DNA of 64,000 nucleotides from Ectothiorhodospira marina (GCF_900109495.1 NZ_FOAA01000011.1:1-64000); one strand, 5' to 3'; shown: positions 49,582-58,555, numbered from the stretch's first letter. The notes: a model not told the origin generated them from the letters alone. Translations and numbers: made by a program.

Positions 49582-50640
49582 ATGTCCGTAAGGTTATTCA
49601 GCTGTGCCTTCATCCTGGTGGCGGGTCTTCTGGGATCGGCTGCCGCGGAAAGCTGTACGCGGGTGGTCTATCAGGGCCCGGACGATCGGATCCTCACCGG
49701 ACGCAGCATGGACTGGAAGCTGCCCATGGTCAGCAACCTGTGGGTATTTCCCCGCGGCATGGAGAGAGAGGGACTGGCTGGGGATCGCTCGGTGACCTGG
49801 AACAGCCGCTTTGGCAGCCTGATCACATCCGGCTACGATATTTCCACCGCCGACGGCATGAACGAGGCCGGTCTGGTGGCCAATCTCCTGTGGGAGGTCA
49901 ACGCCACCTATCCTGACGATGATGGTGAAACGCCGCGCATCTCCGTGGCGATTTTCCCGCAGTATCTGCTCGACCGTTACGCCACGGTGGAGGAGGCGGT
50001 CGCCGACCTGAAATCGAACCCCATTGACGTCGTGACGGGCCCGCTGCCGATTGACCCGAGTCGCTTCGCCACCGTGCATGTGTCCCTGTCGGACGCGACG
50101 GGCGACAGTGCGGTGATCGAGTTCATCGACGGCGAGATGGTCATCCATCACAGCCGCGACTATCAGGTGATGACGAACGAGCCCACCTACGAGAGGCAGC
50201 AGGCCATCCTGGAGTACTGGGAAAACGTGAATCCGCGGGAGTTCCTGCCCGGTACGGTACGTGCCTCCGATCGTTTCGTGCGCGCCCAGTTCTATATCAA
50301 TGCCGTGGTGCAGAGTGACGACCCGCGGGTTGCCGCTGCCTCGGTGTTCAGTGTCATCCGCCAGACCTCCGTGCCCTGGGGTATCAGCATCGCGGATGCC
50401 CCCAACCTGTCGACCACCCGCTGGCGCGTGGTCGCCGACCACAAGCAGCGGCGCTATTACGCCGAGTCGGTGATCTCGCCCAGCGTGTTCTGGGTCGACC
50501 TTGATGAATTGGATTTCAGTGAAGGCGCGGGCACCCAAAAGCTGGACCTGGGTGTGGACATGGAGCGGGTGCTTTCCGGTGAGGTGTCGGCGTTGTTTGA
50601 AGCGGCCGAGCCGTTTGCCTTCCAGGCAGCCAATCCATAG
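49582..50640 (+). CDS. Choloylglycine-hydrolase-family linear amide hydrolase
   Basis: AAGGAG at 49570 sets the ATG at 49582; 352 residues follow. A signal peptide (VRLFSCAFILVAGLLGSAAA) precedes CTRVVYQGPDDRILTGRSMD. In this Ntn-hydrolase family (bile salt hydrolase/penicillin V acylase) the Cys becomes the N-terminal nucleophile. Other matches are NEAGLVANLLW, FATVHVSLSDATGDSAVIEF and VMTNEPTYERQ. It is exported and hydrolyses an amide bond of an unknown substrate. It lies 97 bases before dadA and outside the cassette array, with host-like composition. Confidence 0.9.
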   Translation: MSVRLFSCAFILVAGLLGSAAAESCTRVVYQGPDDRILTGRSMDWKLPMVSNLWVFPRGMEREGLAGDRSVTWNSRFGSLITSGYDISTADGMNEAGLVANLLWEVNATYPDDDGETPRISVAIFPQYLLDRYATVEEAVADLKSNPIDVVTGPLPIDPSRFATVHVSLSDATGDSAVIEFIDGEMVIHHSRDYQVMTNEPTYERQQAILEYWENVNPREFLPGTVRASDRFVRAQFYINAVVQSDDPRVAAASVFSVIRQTSVPWGISIADAPNLSTTRWRVVADHKQRRYYAESVISPSVFWVDLDELDFSEGAGTQKLDLGVDMERVLSGEVSALFEAAEPFAFQAANP

Positions 50641-50736
50641 TGAGGATGTTGGATCCAAGGAAAACTTTTCGGTAGTGAGTCATTCTTACCAGGAAAGACC
50701 TCAATCCTTCCATCTCGCGACGCGGGGGGCTCACCG

Positions 50737-51993
50737 ATGAAGGTTCTGGTATTGGGCAGTGGCGTGATTGGTGTCAGCAGCGCCTGGTATCTGGCCAGGG
50801 CAGGCCATGAGGTGACGGTGGTGGACCGGCTGGAGGGGCCGGCCAATGAGACCAGTCATGCCAATGCGGGCATGCTGTCGTTCGACCACTCCACCCCCTG
50901 GGCCGCGCCGGGCGTCCCCCTCAAGGCCATCCGCTGGCTGCTGCAGGACATGGCGCCCCTGTACATCAATCCCAAGGCCCTCGATATGCGGGCGCTGCGC
51001 TTTCTGGCCAGGATGCTGGGGCAGTGCACCACCGCCAGGTTCCAGGTGAACAAGGCGCGCATGCTCCGGGTGGCCCGTTACAGCGCCGGGTGCTTCAAGC
51101 AGCTGCGGGAGGAGCTGCCGCTGCACTACGATGGCCGTTGCCAGGGGACTCTGGAGCTGTACCGAACGGAAAAGGACCTGGCGGATGCTGGGGCGAATGT
51201 GGCCATCCTGAAGCGCTACGATATTCCCCATGCACTGCTGGACGTGGATGCCTGCATCCGCCAGGAGCCGGCGCTTGCCAATGTGCGGGAAAAGATCGCC
51301 GGCGGCGTGTTGCTGCCCGGGGATGAGACCGGCGACTGCCACAAGTTCACCTGTGCCCTGGCCGAGGCCTGTGAGACCATGGGCGTGGCCTTCCAGATGA
51401 ACACCCGGGTGGATGCCATCGCCACCGACAATGGAAAGGTCACCGGTGTGAGGACTTCCAACGGCACCCTGACCGCAGACCGCTATGTGATGGCGCTGGG
51501 CTGTGAGTCCACCCGTGTGCTGAGGGGGATCGGGATTCACCTGCCCATCTACCCCTTCAAGGGCTACTCCTTGACCATGCCGGTGCTGGATGAAGACCGG
51601 GCCCCCCAGTCCACCGTGATGGACCAGAAGTACAAGGTGGCCATCACCCGCTTCGACCAGCGCATCCGGGTGGGTGGGGTCGCGGAGATCGCCGGCGACA
51701 ACAAGGACCTGCCGCCACAACGCCGCGCAGCCATCGAATACGTCGTGCGCGATCTGTTTCCTGGCGGGGGCGAGATTGAGGCGGGGGAGTTCTGGACCGG
51801 ACTGCGCCCCATGACCCCGGACAGCGTGCCCATCCTGGGCCATACCCGCTACAACAACCTGTTCCTGAACATCGGTCACGGCACCCTGGGCTGGACCATG
51901 TCCCTGGGCTCGTCAAGATTCGTGGCCGACGTGGTCAGTGGACGGACACCGGGGATCGACCCAGAGGGATTGGGTGCGGATCGTTACGCCTGA
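50737..51993 (+). CDS. dadA: D-amino acid dehydrogenase DadA
   Basis: This 418-residue FAD enzyme starts with VLVLGSGVIGVSSAWYLARA and ANETSHANAGMLSFDHSTPW, and ends with FWTGLRPMTPDSVPILGHTR and LFLNIGHGTLGWTMSLGSSR, all DadA hallmarks. It oxidises D-amino acids to oxo acids and passes electrons to the respiratory chain from the inner face of the membrane. No alanine racemase (dadX) is adjacent. The last 20 bases overlap the RhuM-like gene. Confidence 0.93.
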   Translation: MKVLVLGSGVIGVSSAWYLARAGHEVTVVDRLEGPANETSHANAGMLSFDHSTPWAAPGVPLKAIRWLLQDMAPLYINPKALDMRALRFLARMLGQCTTARFQVNKARMLRVARYSAGCFKQLREELPLHYDGRCQGTLELYRTEKDLADAGANVAILKRYDIPHALLDVDACIRQEPALANVREKIAGGVLLPGDETGDCHKFTCALAEACETMGVAFQMNTRVDAIATDNGKVTGVRTSNGTLTADRYVMALGCESTRVLRGIGIHLPIYPFKGYSLTMPVLDEDRAPQSTVMDQKYKVAITRFDQRIRVGGVAEIAGDNKDLPPQRRAAIEYVVRDLFPGGGEIEAGEFWTGLRPMTPDSVPILGHTRYNNLFLNIGHGTLGWTMSLGSSRFVADVVSGRTPGIDPEGLGADRYA

Positions 51994-52798
51994 GCGAGCC
52001 GACGTTATCATTATTTTCGAGGATGCCGACAAGGCCGTCGAGGTGCGGCTGGATACCGACCGCGAGACTGTCTGGCTGACCCAGGAGCAGATGACGGTGA
52101 TCTTCGATGTGCAGAAGGCGGCGGTATCCAAGCATCTGAAGAACATCTATCAGGATGGCGAACTGGAACGGGAGGCAACTGTTTCCATTTTGGAAACAGT
52201 TCGAGCCGAGGGAAAGCGCCAGGTCATCAGGCAGATCGAGCACTACAGCCTCGACGCCATCATCTCCGTGGGCTACCGGGTCAACTCAGGCCGTGCCGTC
52301 AAGTTCCGTCAGTGGGCCACCCGCGTCCTGCGCGAACACCTCACCCAGGGCTGGACCCTGAGCCGCCAGCGCTTCGAGGAAAACGCTCGCGAACTGGAGG
52401 CGGCCCTGGCGCTGGTACGCAAGGCCGCGCAAAGCCCGGCGCTGGACGCGGGCAGCGGTCGTGGCCTGGTGGATATCGTCAGCCGCTACGCCCAGACCTT
52501 TCTGCTGCTGCAGCGCTACGACGAGGGCCTGCTGGAGGAGTATGCCATGCCCTTGGCCATCAATTCCGATTTTGAAGAAGTGCTGGAGCCCTTTGGCAGG
52601 GAGTCGGCCAACTTCTTCCTTGCCGCCGCCCTCTACCATGCTTACAAGCTGAGCTTTGCCGCTGCTGCCTCGCTGGCCGATCTCAGCTTTGAAGATTTCG
52701 CTGCCCGCCTGCGCGAACACTTCGGTACCGGCTTCCGACTGGATGAACAGGTCGTGGAAGAGGATATTCATACTGTCGAGGCACTCGCAAACCAATGA
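51974..52798 (+). CDS. RhuM-family protein, C-terminally altered
   Basis: The GTG at 51974 is the most sensible start, though it is inside dadA. The 274-residue product has the RhuM core: VEVRLDTDRETVWLTQEQMT, FDVQKAAVSKHLKNIYQDGE, YSLDAIISVGYRVNSGRAVK and FRQWATRVLREHLTQGWTLS. The C-terminal half (FLLLQRYDEGLLEEYAMPLA) lacks the HPFxxGN motif of Fic-fused members. RhuM proteins are frequent passengers of type I restriction loci. The stop overlaps the PIN gene start (ATGA). It seems to be a leftover of a larger locus. Confidence 0.75.
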   Translation: MRIVTPERADVIIIFEDADKAVEVRLDTDRETVWLTQEQMTVIFDVQKAAVSKHLKNIYQDGELEREATVSILETVRAEGKRQVIRQIEHYSLDAIISVGYRVNSGRAVKFRQWATRVLREHLTQGWTLSRQRFEENARELEAALALVRKAAQSPALDAGSGRGLVDIVSRYAQTFLLLQRYDEGLLEEYAMPLAINSDFEEVLEPFGRESANFFLAAALYHAYKLSFAAAASLADLSFEDFAARLREHFGTGFRLDEQVVEEDIHTVEALANQ

Positions 52799-53017
52799 GG
52801 GTAGTCAGCAACAGCAGCCCTCTGATCTTCCTCGGCAAGCTGGATGCACTTTCGGTGTTGGCCGACTGTTTTGAATCGGTGGCCGTACCCGATGCGGTGG
52901 TTGAAGAACTTCAGGGCCAGTCCTTACCCGGATTTATCAAACCCTACACCCTCAGCGTGGGCGGGCAGAGCTTTGTCGAAGGCGCGCTGGGGCGACTTGA
53001 CCTAAACGGAATTTGCC
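52795..53017 (+). pseudogene. PIN-domain toxin (DUF3368-like), truncated
   Basis: The frame starts MRVVSNSSPLIFLGKLDALS with VLADCFESVAVPDAVVEELQ, the N-terminal half of a DUF3368-type PIN protein (Asp/Ser active-site strand VVSNSSPL), and holds to VEGALGRLD near 53002. Then the sequence changes to the hsdR-like start. About 70 of the expected 160 residues remain, so most of the catalytic acids are missing. Confidence 0.7.
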
Positions 53018-53050
53018 ATGAACGAAGCCGAAACCCGCGCTGAACTCACA
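53018..53050 (+). pseudogene. First codons of a type I restriction hsdR gene
   Basis: ATG at 53018 starts MNEAETRAELT, matching the conserved MNEAETRAEL opening of HsdR subunits of type I enzymes. The match ends near 53050. Next to a RhuM gene this fits a deleted hsd operon. Confidence 0.6.
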
Positions 53051-53231
53051 ACAGGCACAGGCGGGGATCGGAGTCCATGGCGTAGTTGGTGAGCAGGCGC
53101 AGATCCTCCAGGACATCGTTGCGCAGGTGATGGGCCTCGTCGATGATCAGTACCGGCAGTTGCTTGCTCTCCAGGGTGAGCCGGGAGCTCTCGGCGCGCA
53201 CTTGGCGGAAGTACCTGTATTGAGCAGCCAT
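53046..53231 (-). pseudogene. Fragment of a transposition-type AAA ATPase
   Basis: About 60 codons read VRAESSRLTLESKQLPVLII, DEAHHLRNDVLEDLRLLTNY, AMDSDPRLCLL. This is the Walker B region (LIIDEAHHL) of the ExeA/TniB-like ATPases carried by some insertion sequences. The Walker A half and the C-terminal part are both missing. Its left end meets the hsdR fragment. Confidence 0.75.
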
Positions 53232-53312
53232 GTGCCGGTGACCGAGGAGAGAATTTTCGCGCCTATGTTACTGTTCCCGGATGCCATCAGAATCGGATAG
53301 GAGAGTAGGTGG

Positions 53313-54836
53313 ATGCGTGGCGTGATCGCGGCGGGCCACCCGGATACGGTGGAGGCCGGGGCCATGATCCTGGAGGCGGGGGGGAACGCCTTCGATGCCA
53401 CCGTGGCCGCCGTGTTCGCGGCCTGTGTGGCCGAACCGGTGCTGGCCTCCCTGGGCGGTGGTGGATTTCTGGTGGGGCAGGAGGGTGAGGGTGAGCCCCT
53501 GGCGCTGGATTGTTTCGTGCAGACGCCGCGGCAGCGGCGGCCGCTGGAAGAGCTGGATTTTCATCCCATCACGGCGGATTTCGGCACGACCACCCAGGAC
53601 TTTCACATCGGTCTTGGGTCCATGGCCACGCCCGGGCTGGTGGCCGGTCTCTTCGCGTTGCATGGCCGATATGGTCGCCTGCCCATGACCGAGGTGCTGG
53701 CACCCGCAGTCCAGTTGGCCCGGGAAGGGGTGGAACTCAACCCGCTTCAGGAGTACATCTTCTCCATCGTCGCACCCATCTATGTAGCCACCCCAGGGGC
53801 CCGCGACCTGTTCACGTCCGATGGGGCGGCCATGCTCCGGTCGGGGGATCGATACCGTAACCCGGACCTGTCAGACCTGCTGGACAACCTGGGTCGAGAG
53901 GGGCCGGATCTGTTCTATCGGGGCGATGTGGCCCACCAGATCCATGAGGCCAGCCGTGAGCAGGGCGGGCATCTTCACCGGGATGACATGGCGGCCTACC
54001 GACCGGTCTGGCGTGATCCCATCGCCCGGATGTACCGGGGGGTGGATCTGCTCATCAATCCGCCCCCATCATCCGGCGGGCTTCTCCTGGCCTTTGCCCT
54101 TCATCTGCTGGAGGCGCAGGATCCGGCCACGGCATTGCCGGGTTCGTTGTCCCATGTGGAGCGCCTGTCGCGGGTCATGGAACTCACCGAGCGCCTGCGA
54201 GCGGACTGGTCAGGCCCCCTGGACGAGACCCTGCTGGCGCCGGAATCCCTGCAGGCCTACGCGAGCCAGCTCACCGGCCTGCCGCCGGCCCATCGGGGCA
54301 CGACCCATGTGAGCGTGCTGGATGCATCAGGCAACGCAGCGGCCATGAGTCTTTCCAATGGCGAAGGGAGTGGCTGGGTCGTCCCCCATACGGGGGTGAT
54401 GATGAACAACATGCTGGGGGAGCAGGATCTGAATCCAGGGGGGTTCCACCGCTGGCCCACGGATAGCCGCATGACCTCCATGATGGCCCCGACCGTGGCC
54501 CGATGGCCCGATGGCCGTCTGCTGGCCCTGGGTTCCGGCGGTTCCAACCGTTTGCGCAATGCGATCCTGCAGGTGCTGGTGCATTGTATTGATCATGATC
54601 TGCCGCTGGCGTCGGCCGTGAGTGCGCCGCGCGTGCATTATGAAGCCGGTCTGCTGAACCTGGAGGGCGGCCTGGCGCCTTCTGTCTGCCAGGCCCTGAT
54701 GGAGGGTGGCCGGTCCTGCCAGGTGTGGCAGGACCTCAATCTATTCTTCGGCGGCGCCCATTGCGTGGAGCGTCATGAAGGGGGATTTCGCGGGGCGGGT
54801 GACCCCCGGCGCGGCGGTGTTTGCCGCGTCATCTGA
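53313..54836 (+). CDS. Gamma-glutamyltransferase family protein
   Basis: This 507-residue Ntn hydrolase starts RGVIAAGHPDTVEAGAMILE with AGGNAFDATVAAVFAACVAE, and has ASLGGGGFLV. The autoproteolysis site is HRGTTHVSVLDASGNAAAMS, where the second Thr is the probable nucleophile, and is followed by GSGWVVPHTGVMMNNMLGE. No signal peptide is visible, so it is probably cytoplasmic, unlike E. coli Ggt. It would cleave or transfer gamma-glutamyl groups; the exact substrate is uncertain. Confidence 0.9.
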   Translation: MRGVIAAGHPDTVEAGAMILEAGGNAFDATVAAVFAACVAEPVLASLGGGGFLVGQEGEGEPLALDCFVQTPRQRRPLEELDFHPITADFGTTTQDFHIGLGSMATPGLVAGLFALHGRYGRLPMTEVLAPAVQLAREGVELNPLQEYIFSIVAPIYVATPGARDLFTSDGAAMLRSGDRYRNPDLSDLLDNLGREGPDLFYRGDVAHQIHEASREQGGHLHRDDMAAYRPVWRDPIARMYRGVDLLINPPPSSGGLLLAFALHLLEAQDPATALPGSLSHVERLSRVMELTERLRADWSGPLDETLLAPESLQAYASQLTGLPPAHRGTTHVSVLDASGNAAAMSLSNGEGSGWVVPHTGVMMNNMLGEQDLNPGGFHRWPTDSRMTSMMAPTVARWPDGRLLALGSGGSNRLRNAILQVLVHCIDHDLPLASAVSAPRVHYEAGLLNLEGGLAPSVCQALMEGGRSCQVWQDLNLFFGGAHCVERHEGGFRGAGDPRRGGVCRVI

Positions 54837-54859
54837 ACAAGCCTTCCGAGATGTCCGAC

Positions 54860-56320
54860 TCAGAACCGATACCCATAGTTCACCCGATACACCGTCTGGC
54901 TGTGGGAGATCCGCGTGCCTCCAAAGGCTGGGCCGGTCTGGGTGACGGTGGCCTTGGGGGCGTAGGTGAGGGAGGCGTGCAGGGCGCTTTGGGGTGAGAA
55001 CCGGTAGCTGAAGCCGCCGGTCAGGTGGTGCTGCACGATGGCGGGGAACAGCGGATTGACGGTCTCGTCGGGGATGGGATTGCTGGCGTAGTTGGTGCCG
55101 CCGCGCACGGTCCAGCGCTCGTTCACCCGGTAGGCGGCGCCCAGGGCGATCACGGTCTGATCCTTCCAGCGCTGGGTCAGGGAGGTGTCCAGTTGCGCCC
55201 CGGCGAAGTCGCCGTTCTCGGGGGTGTTGTCGGCGGTGAAGGTCATGTCCAGGCTCTTCATCACGTCCGACCAGAGTACATGTCGGATATCACCGGCCAG
55301 CAGCAGGCGGTCGGTGGCCTGGAAGGCAACGCCCAGGTGATAGCTTTCCGGCCACTGGAAGTCATTGACCTGGATGCGGCCCGAGACGGTCTGGGTCTGG
55401 AAGTCCGTACTGCCTTGGGGCAGCACCCCGAGGCTCAGTCTGGCGCTGCTGCTGGACAGGTCGTCCAGCCGGGTGCGGGTGTGGTAGCTGGCGCCCAGGG
55501 TGACGCGATCGGTGGCCTTGACCACGATGCCCAGCTTGCCTGCCAGTCCCGTTCCATTAGCCTCACCCCGAAAGCGGTTATCTCGATTGAAATCGAACCG
55601 GGCGTAGCTCACATCCTGGATGTTCCCTGCCTGGACTGCTGGCTGAAAGCGTTCCGTGATCATGCTGCCGCTGGCCGAGCCCAGGTTGGGTGTGCCGCCT
55701 GGTTGCGCCAACATGCCGAAGGTCTGGCCATCGAAATCCATCTGCAGGTCCAGCGCCGCCCAGACGTAATCCAGCTGCGCCGCCACGGCGACCCGGTCGT
55801 TCACCCGGAAGGCCAGGGGGAACATGACGCGGCCCATGCTCAGCTCCGATTTGATGGGCTCGCCCGATAGGGGCACCATGTTCCCCATCATGGATGTTCC
55901 ACCGGAGAACAGGGATGACCCGGTGCGGTAGTCGGTGCCCATGCCGCCCTGAGCCATCACGGCGGCGCCGAAGCTGAAGCGATCCTGGGTGCGGATGTAG
56001 GATACGGATGGCATGTGAAAGGTGCGGGCGCGGCTCTTGTCCTTGCCCGCCTGGGGGTGCTCGGCGGTCACTCGCGGGGCCAGCAGGGCGTAGCCCAAGC
56101 CTACGGTGTTCACCTCGCCACGGCGCATGCCCAGGGTGGCCGGGTTGTTCATCACGGCGGAGTTACCTGTCTCGTGGGCCAGGCCAGCCCCGCCCATGCC
56201 GCCGGCAATGGCCCCGTAGGCGTCCATGTTCATGGCGTTGGTGGCCTGGGCGGTGGCGGATGCGCCCATGATGCCCATGACGCACAGGGCGAGCGTGGCA
56301 CGCTTGAAAGGCATGGTCAT
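54860..56320 (-). CDS. OmpP1/FadL-family outer-membrane porin
   Basis: The ATG at 56320, with GGGAG six bases upstream, gives a 486-residue protein. A signal peptide (FKRATLALCVMGIMGASATA) is followed by the FadL N-terminal hatch pattern NAMNMDAYGAIAGGMGGAGL with AHETGNSAVMNNPATLGMRR. The remainder is alternating beta-strands and ends in an aromatic residue (YRVNYGYRF), the outer-membrane insertion signal. The family transports long-chain fatty acids or other hydrophobic compounds. A further in-frame ATG 13 codons earlier is unlikely. Confidence 0.92.
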   Translation of the reverse strand: MTMPFKRATLALCVMGIMGASATAQATNAMNMDAYGAIAGGMGGAGLAHETGNSAVMNNPATLGMRRGEVNTVGLGYALLAPRVTAEHPQAGKDKSRARTFHMPSVSYIRTQDRFSFGAAVMAQGGMGTDYRTGSSLFSGGTSMMGNMVPLSGEPIKSELSMGRVMFPLAFRVNDRVAVAAQLDYVWAALDLQMDFDGQTFGMLAQPGGTPNLGSASGSMITERFQPAVQAGNIQDVSYARFDFNRDNRFRGEANGTGLAGKLGIVVKATDRVTLGASYHTRTRLDDLSSSSARLSLGVLPQGSTDFQTQTVSGRIQVNDFQWPESYHLGVAFQATDRLLLAGDIRHVLWSDVMKSLDMTFTADNTPENGDFAGAQLDTSLTQRWKDQTVIALGAAYRVNERWTVRGGTNYASNPIPDETVNPLFPAIVQHHLTGGFSYRFSPQSALHASLTYAPKATVTQTGPAFGGTRISHSQTVYRVNYGYRF

Positions 56321-56475
56321 GTCGGACTCCCTTGGTGGTGTGCCCCAGGGGCCGATCAAAGGCCTTGACGGGGCTTTTTATCGTATTGGTGGAGTCAAAC
56401 TATCAGACTGAGGAGGTCTGTATCCCAAAAGATATCGATACCCGCATGATCGGGATGGATGACCGACGGCGAAAT

Positions 56476-56499
56476 ACCACGCAGCCCTCCCTGCGTGGT
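56476..56499. terminator. Terminator-like hairpin downstream of the EAL/HDOD gene
   Basis: A perfect nine-base stem ACCACGCAG/CTGCGTGGT with a six-base loop lies 24 bases after the stop of the minus-strand gene. The T-run after it is weak on either strand, so it may be a transcript-end stem and not a strong intrinsic terminator. Confidence 0.45.
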
Positions 56500-56522
56500 G
56501 GGCCACTCCAGAACGTGAGGTA

Positions 56523-57767
56523 TCACGAGTGGCTGGGGGAGGTGTCCATCAGTGCCAGGGTTTGGAAGGCGGCGTCGGAGCTGGCGGCGAAGGCTTCGAC
56601 GGTGTCGTTTGGATCAAGCTCTGCGCATACCGCATGAGGCAATTGGTTGTTTTCGAGGGCGACGGCATCCTTAAGGAGTTGGCCATAAAGGCCGCTCTGT
56701 TCGGTGATGGCCTTCTTGATCTCGTCGGCCAGGGGGAGTTCATCCATGAAATCCGGAAAGGGTAGACCAATCATTGCATCCAGGATCGACAGTAAACCCA
56801 CGGTATAGGCGGTTTCCGGCGTCCCCTGACCGATGAGTCGGCACAGGCGCTCACACAGATTGGCACGAAGCAGGCCCAGGTTGATGATTTCGCTGGGGCG
56901 GCTATCCAGTCCGGACATCGCGAACAGGGTTGCCCAGGCCCTGATGCGTTGCAGGCCCATCAAGACCACTGCATGTTGTATTGACTGCACGCGGGTGCGC
57001 AGCCCGACGGCGCTGGAGTTCACATAGCGCAGCACCTTGTAGCTGAGTGCCGGGTCGCGAGAGACCAGGCTGACCACTTCGTTGATGGGGACGTTGGGGT
57101 CATTCAAACGGGCAATGAGTTGCATGACCATGGAGGCGTTTTCCTCCACTCGGCGGGACTGAATCATGACCGGTCGGGCGAAAAAGTAGCCCTGAAAGTA
57201 GTCGAAGCCCATTTCCTTGAGTTGTTCGAACTGCTCCCGGGTTTCCACTTTCTCGGCCAGCAGGCGGGCGCCGCCGGCGCGCAGGCCGGGTAATTCCCTG
57301 GCCAATACGGGGAGGGTGTCGGAATTGATCTCTACCTTGATGTAATGCACTTCCGGCAGCAGGGGTTTGAGCGGCGGCTGGAAGGCGTAATCATCCAGCG
57401 CCAGTTCGAAGCCCTGTTCGCGCATGTTGGCCACACCGGCCAGCAAGGCATCGTCCACTTCCACATCTTCCAGGATCTCCAGCACCACCCGCTCGCGGTC
57501 GAAGGGGACCGGTGGCATGTTCACGAAAAAATGCCGTGTGAGGTTGATGAAGGCCTTGTGTGGGCCTGCCACGCGATCCAGGCCCATCTCCATGAAGGCA
57601 TTCAGCAGCGTCATGGATGAGGCGTGATCCACGTCAGTGATGCGACAGTCCCCCTGAGCATCCCTGTAGAGGAGTTCGTAAGCGAACACGTTGAGGTCGC
57701 GATCGAATATGGCCTGACGCCCCACCTGGATGGTACGGGCCTTTTCATGGGTGCTGAGGGGTGACAT
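56523..57767 (-). CDS. EAL/HDOD (YuxH-type) signalling protein
   Basis: The ATG at 57767 gives a 414-residue protein. Residues about 10-200 form an EAL-like domain (VGRQAIFDRDLNVFAYELLY; LEILEDVEVDDALLAGVANM; IKVEINSDTLPVLAREL), in which the EAL catalytic signature reads YELLYR. It is probably inactive on c-di-GMP. Residues about 205-400 are an HDOD domain (LMQLIARLNDPNVPINEVVS; LVSRDPALSYKVLRYVNSSA). Such proteins bind rather than cleave c-di-GMP, or scaffold other regulators. The gene stands alone. Confidence 0.9.
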   Translation of the reverse strand: MSPLSTHEKARTIQVGRQAIFDRDLNVFAYELLYRDAQGDCRITDVDHASSMTLLNAFMEMGLDRVAGPHKAFINLTRHFFVNMPPVPFDRERVVLEILEDVEVDDALLAGVANMREQGFELALDDYAFQPPLKPLLPEVHYIKVEINSDTLPVLARELPGLRAGGARLLAEKVETREQFEQLKEMGFDYFQGYFFARPVMIQSRRVEENASMVMQLIARLNDPNVPINEVVSLVSRDPALSYKVLRYVNSSAVGLRTRVQSIQHAVVLMGLQRIRAWATLFAMSGLDSRPSEIINLGLLRANLCERLCRLIGQGTPETAYTVGLLSILDAMIGLPFPDFMDELPLADEIKKAITEQSGLYGQLLKDAVALENNQLPHAVCAELDPNDTVEAFAASSDAAFQTLALMDTSPSHS

Positions 57768-57886
57768 CGCTTCCTGAGAACCAGGTCCTTGAAGGCGTGG
57801 GCAGGGAAGGAGACCAGTCAGTCTAGCACCGAAACGGTAGCGTTCGTATCTTTTGTGCGGGCCTGAGTTTTGCTGAAAAGTCGGTT

Positions 57887-58189
57887 TCAGCAGCAGGCTT
57901 CCTCCACCCAGGTGAGTAGGGCCTGGGCGTCGTCGTCGCCACACTCCTCGAACAGTTCGCGGATCTGGTTGATGTTGGCGTGAATCAGGAACAGATCGTC
58001 GGGCTTGGGGCCGGATTTCGGGTTGCGTTTGCCCAGGAAGTAGTCCCAGAAGGGGGACTTTTGTTCGGGGTCGGCCGTGAACTCCTCGATCAGGCTCATG
58101 ACCAGGCGGGCGTTGCCGTCGCAGTCCAGGTCCTTGAAGCTGATGTATCGGGCGTTGGCGGCGTCGGGGTGAAGGTTGGGGTGGGTCAC
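57887..58189 (-). CDS. cowN: N2-fixation-sustaining protein CowN
   Basis: A GTG at 58189, with AAGGAG seven bases upstream, starts a 100-residue protein. It matches CowN: ARYISFKDLDCDGNARLVMS, LIEEFTADPEQKSPFWDYFL, LFLIHANINQIRELFEECGD. CowN lets nitrogenase work in the presence of carbon monoxide. The upstream region has a sigma54 promoter and a NifA-type site, which supports the assignment. No nif gene lies in the window. Confidence 0.88.
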   Translation of the reverse strand: MTHPNLHPDAANARYISFKDLDCDGNARLVMSLIEEFTADPEQKSPFWDYFLGKRNPKSGPKPDDLFLIHANINQIRELFEECGDDDAQALLTWVEEACC

Positions 58190-58226
58190 GAAGGGGCTCC
58201 TTGATTGGGTGTTGTGCTGAATGTAT

Positions 58227-58242
58227 AGCAAGGAGTGGGCCA
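58227..58242 (-). promoter_or_regulatory. Sigma54 (-24/-12) promoter of cowN
   Basis: On the minus strand TGGC, seven bases, TTGCT (TGGCCCACTCCTTGCT) fits the RpoN consensus with invariant GG and GC in correct spacing. Transcription would begin about 27 bases before the GTG start. Confidence 0.8.
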
Positions 58243-58313
58243 GGAGGGTTTTGTTTTCAAGTGCTTGTTTTTTTGTAAAATTAGGCGATGCGGTGGAGGG
58301 CGAGACTCGGCAT

Positions 58314-58329
58314 TGTAGGGAAAGTGACA
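58314..58329 (-). promoter_or_regulatory. NifA-type upstream activator sequence
   Basis: On the minus strand TGT-CACT-T-TCCCT-ACA agrees with the extended NifA site TGT-N4-T-N5-ACA. It lies about 72 bases upstream of the -24 element, within the usual distance for an enhancer of nif promoters. Confidence 0.7.
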
Positions 58330-58342
58330 AGAGGGGTGCTCG

Positions 58343-58539
58343 GGCCCTCACCCCAACCCCTCTCCCGCAAGCGGGAGAGGGGCTAAAGGCCCCTTCTCCC
58401 GCCAGAGGGGGAGTCAAAACTCCCTTCTCCAGCCAGAGCGGGGAGTCAAAACTCCCTTCTCCAGCCAGAGGGGGGAGTCAAAACTCCCTTCTCCCCTCAG
58501 GGGAGAAGGGTTGGGGATGAGGGGGAAGCGGTGGGCACG
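58343..58539 (+). repeat. GC-rich palindromic repeat, copy 2 with internal expansion
   Basis: It has the same ends and first hairpin as copy 1. The middle is enlarged by three tandem copies of a unit of about 30 bases (58406-58500) that has GAGTCAAAACTC, itself an inverted repeat, followed by CCTTCTCC. It fills the space between the cowN control region and the end of valS. Confidence 0.85.
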
Positions 58540-58555
58540 ATGCCTCCGACAAGCC

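Noticed and set aside
58406-58500. Regularly spaced repeats considered as CRISPR
   Set aside because: The units are adjacent with no unique spacers and no cas gene is near; they are an expansion within a palindromic repeat.
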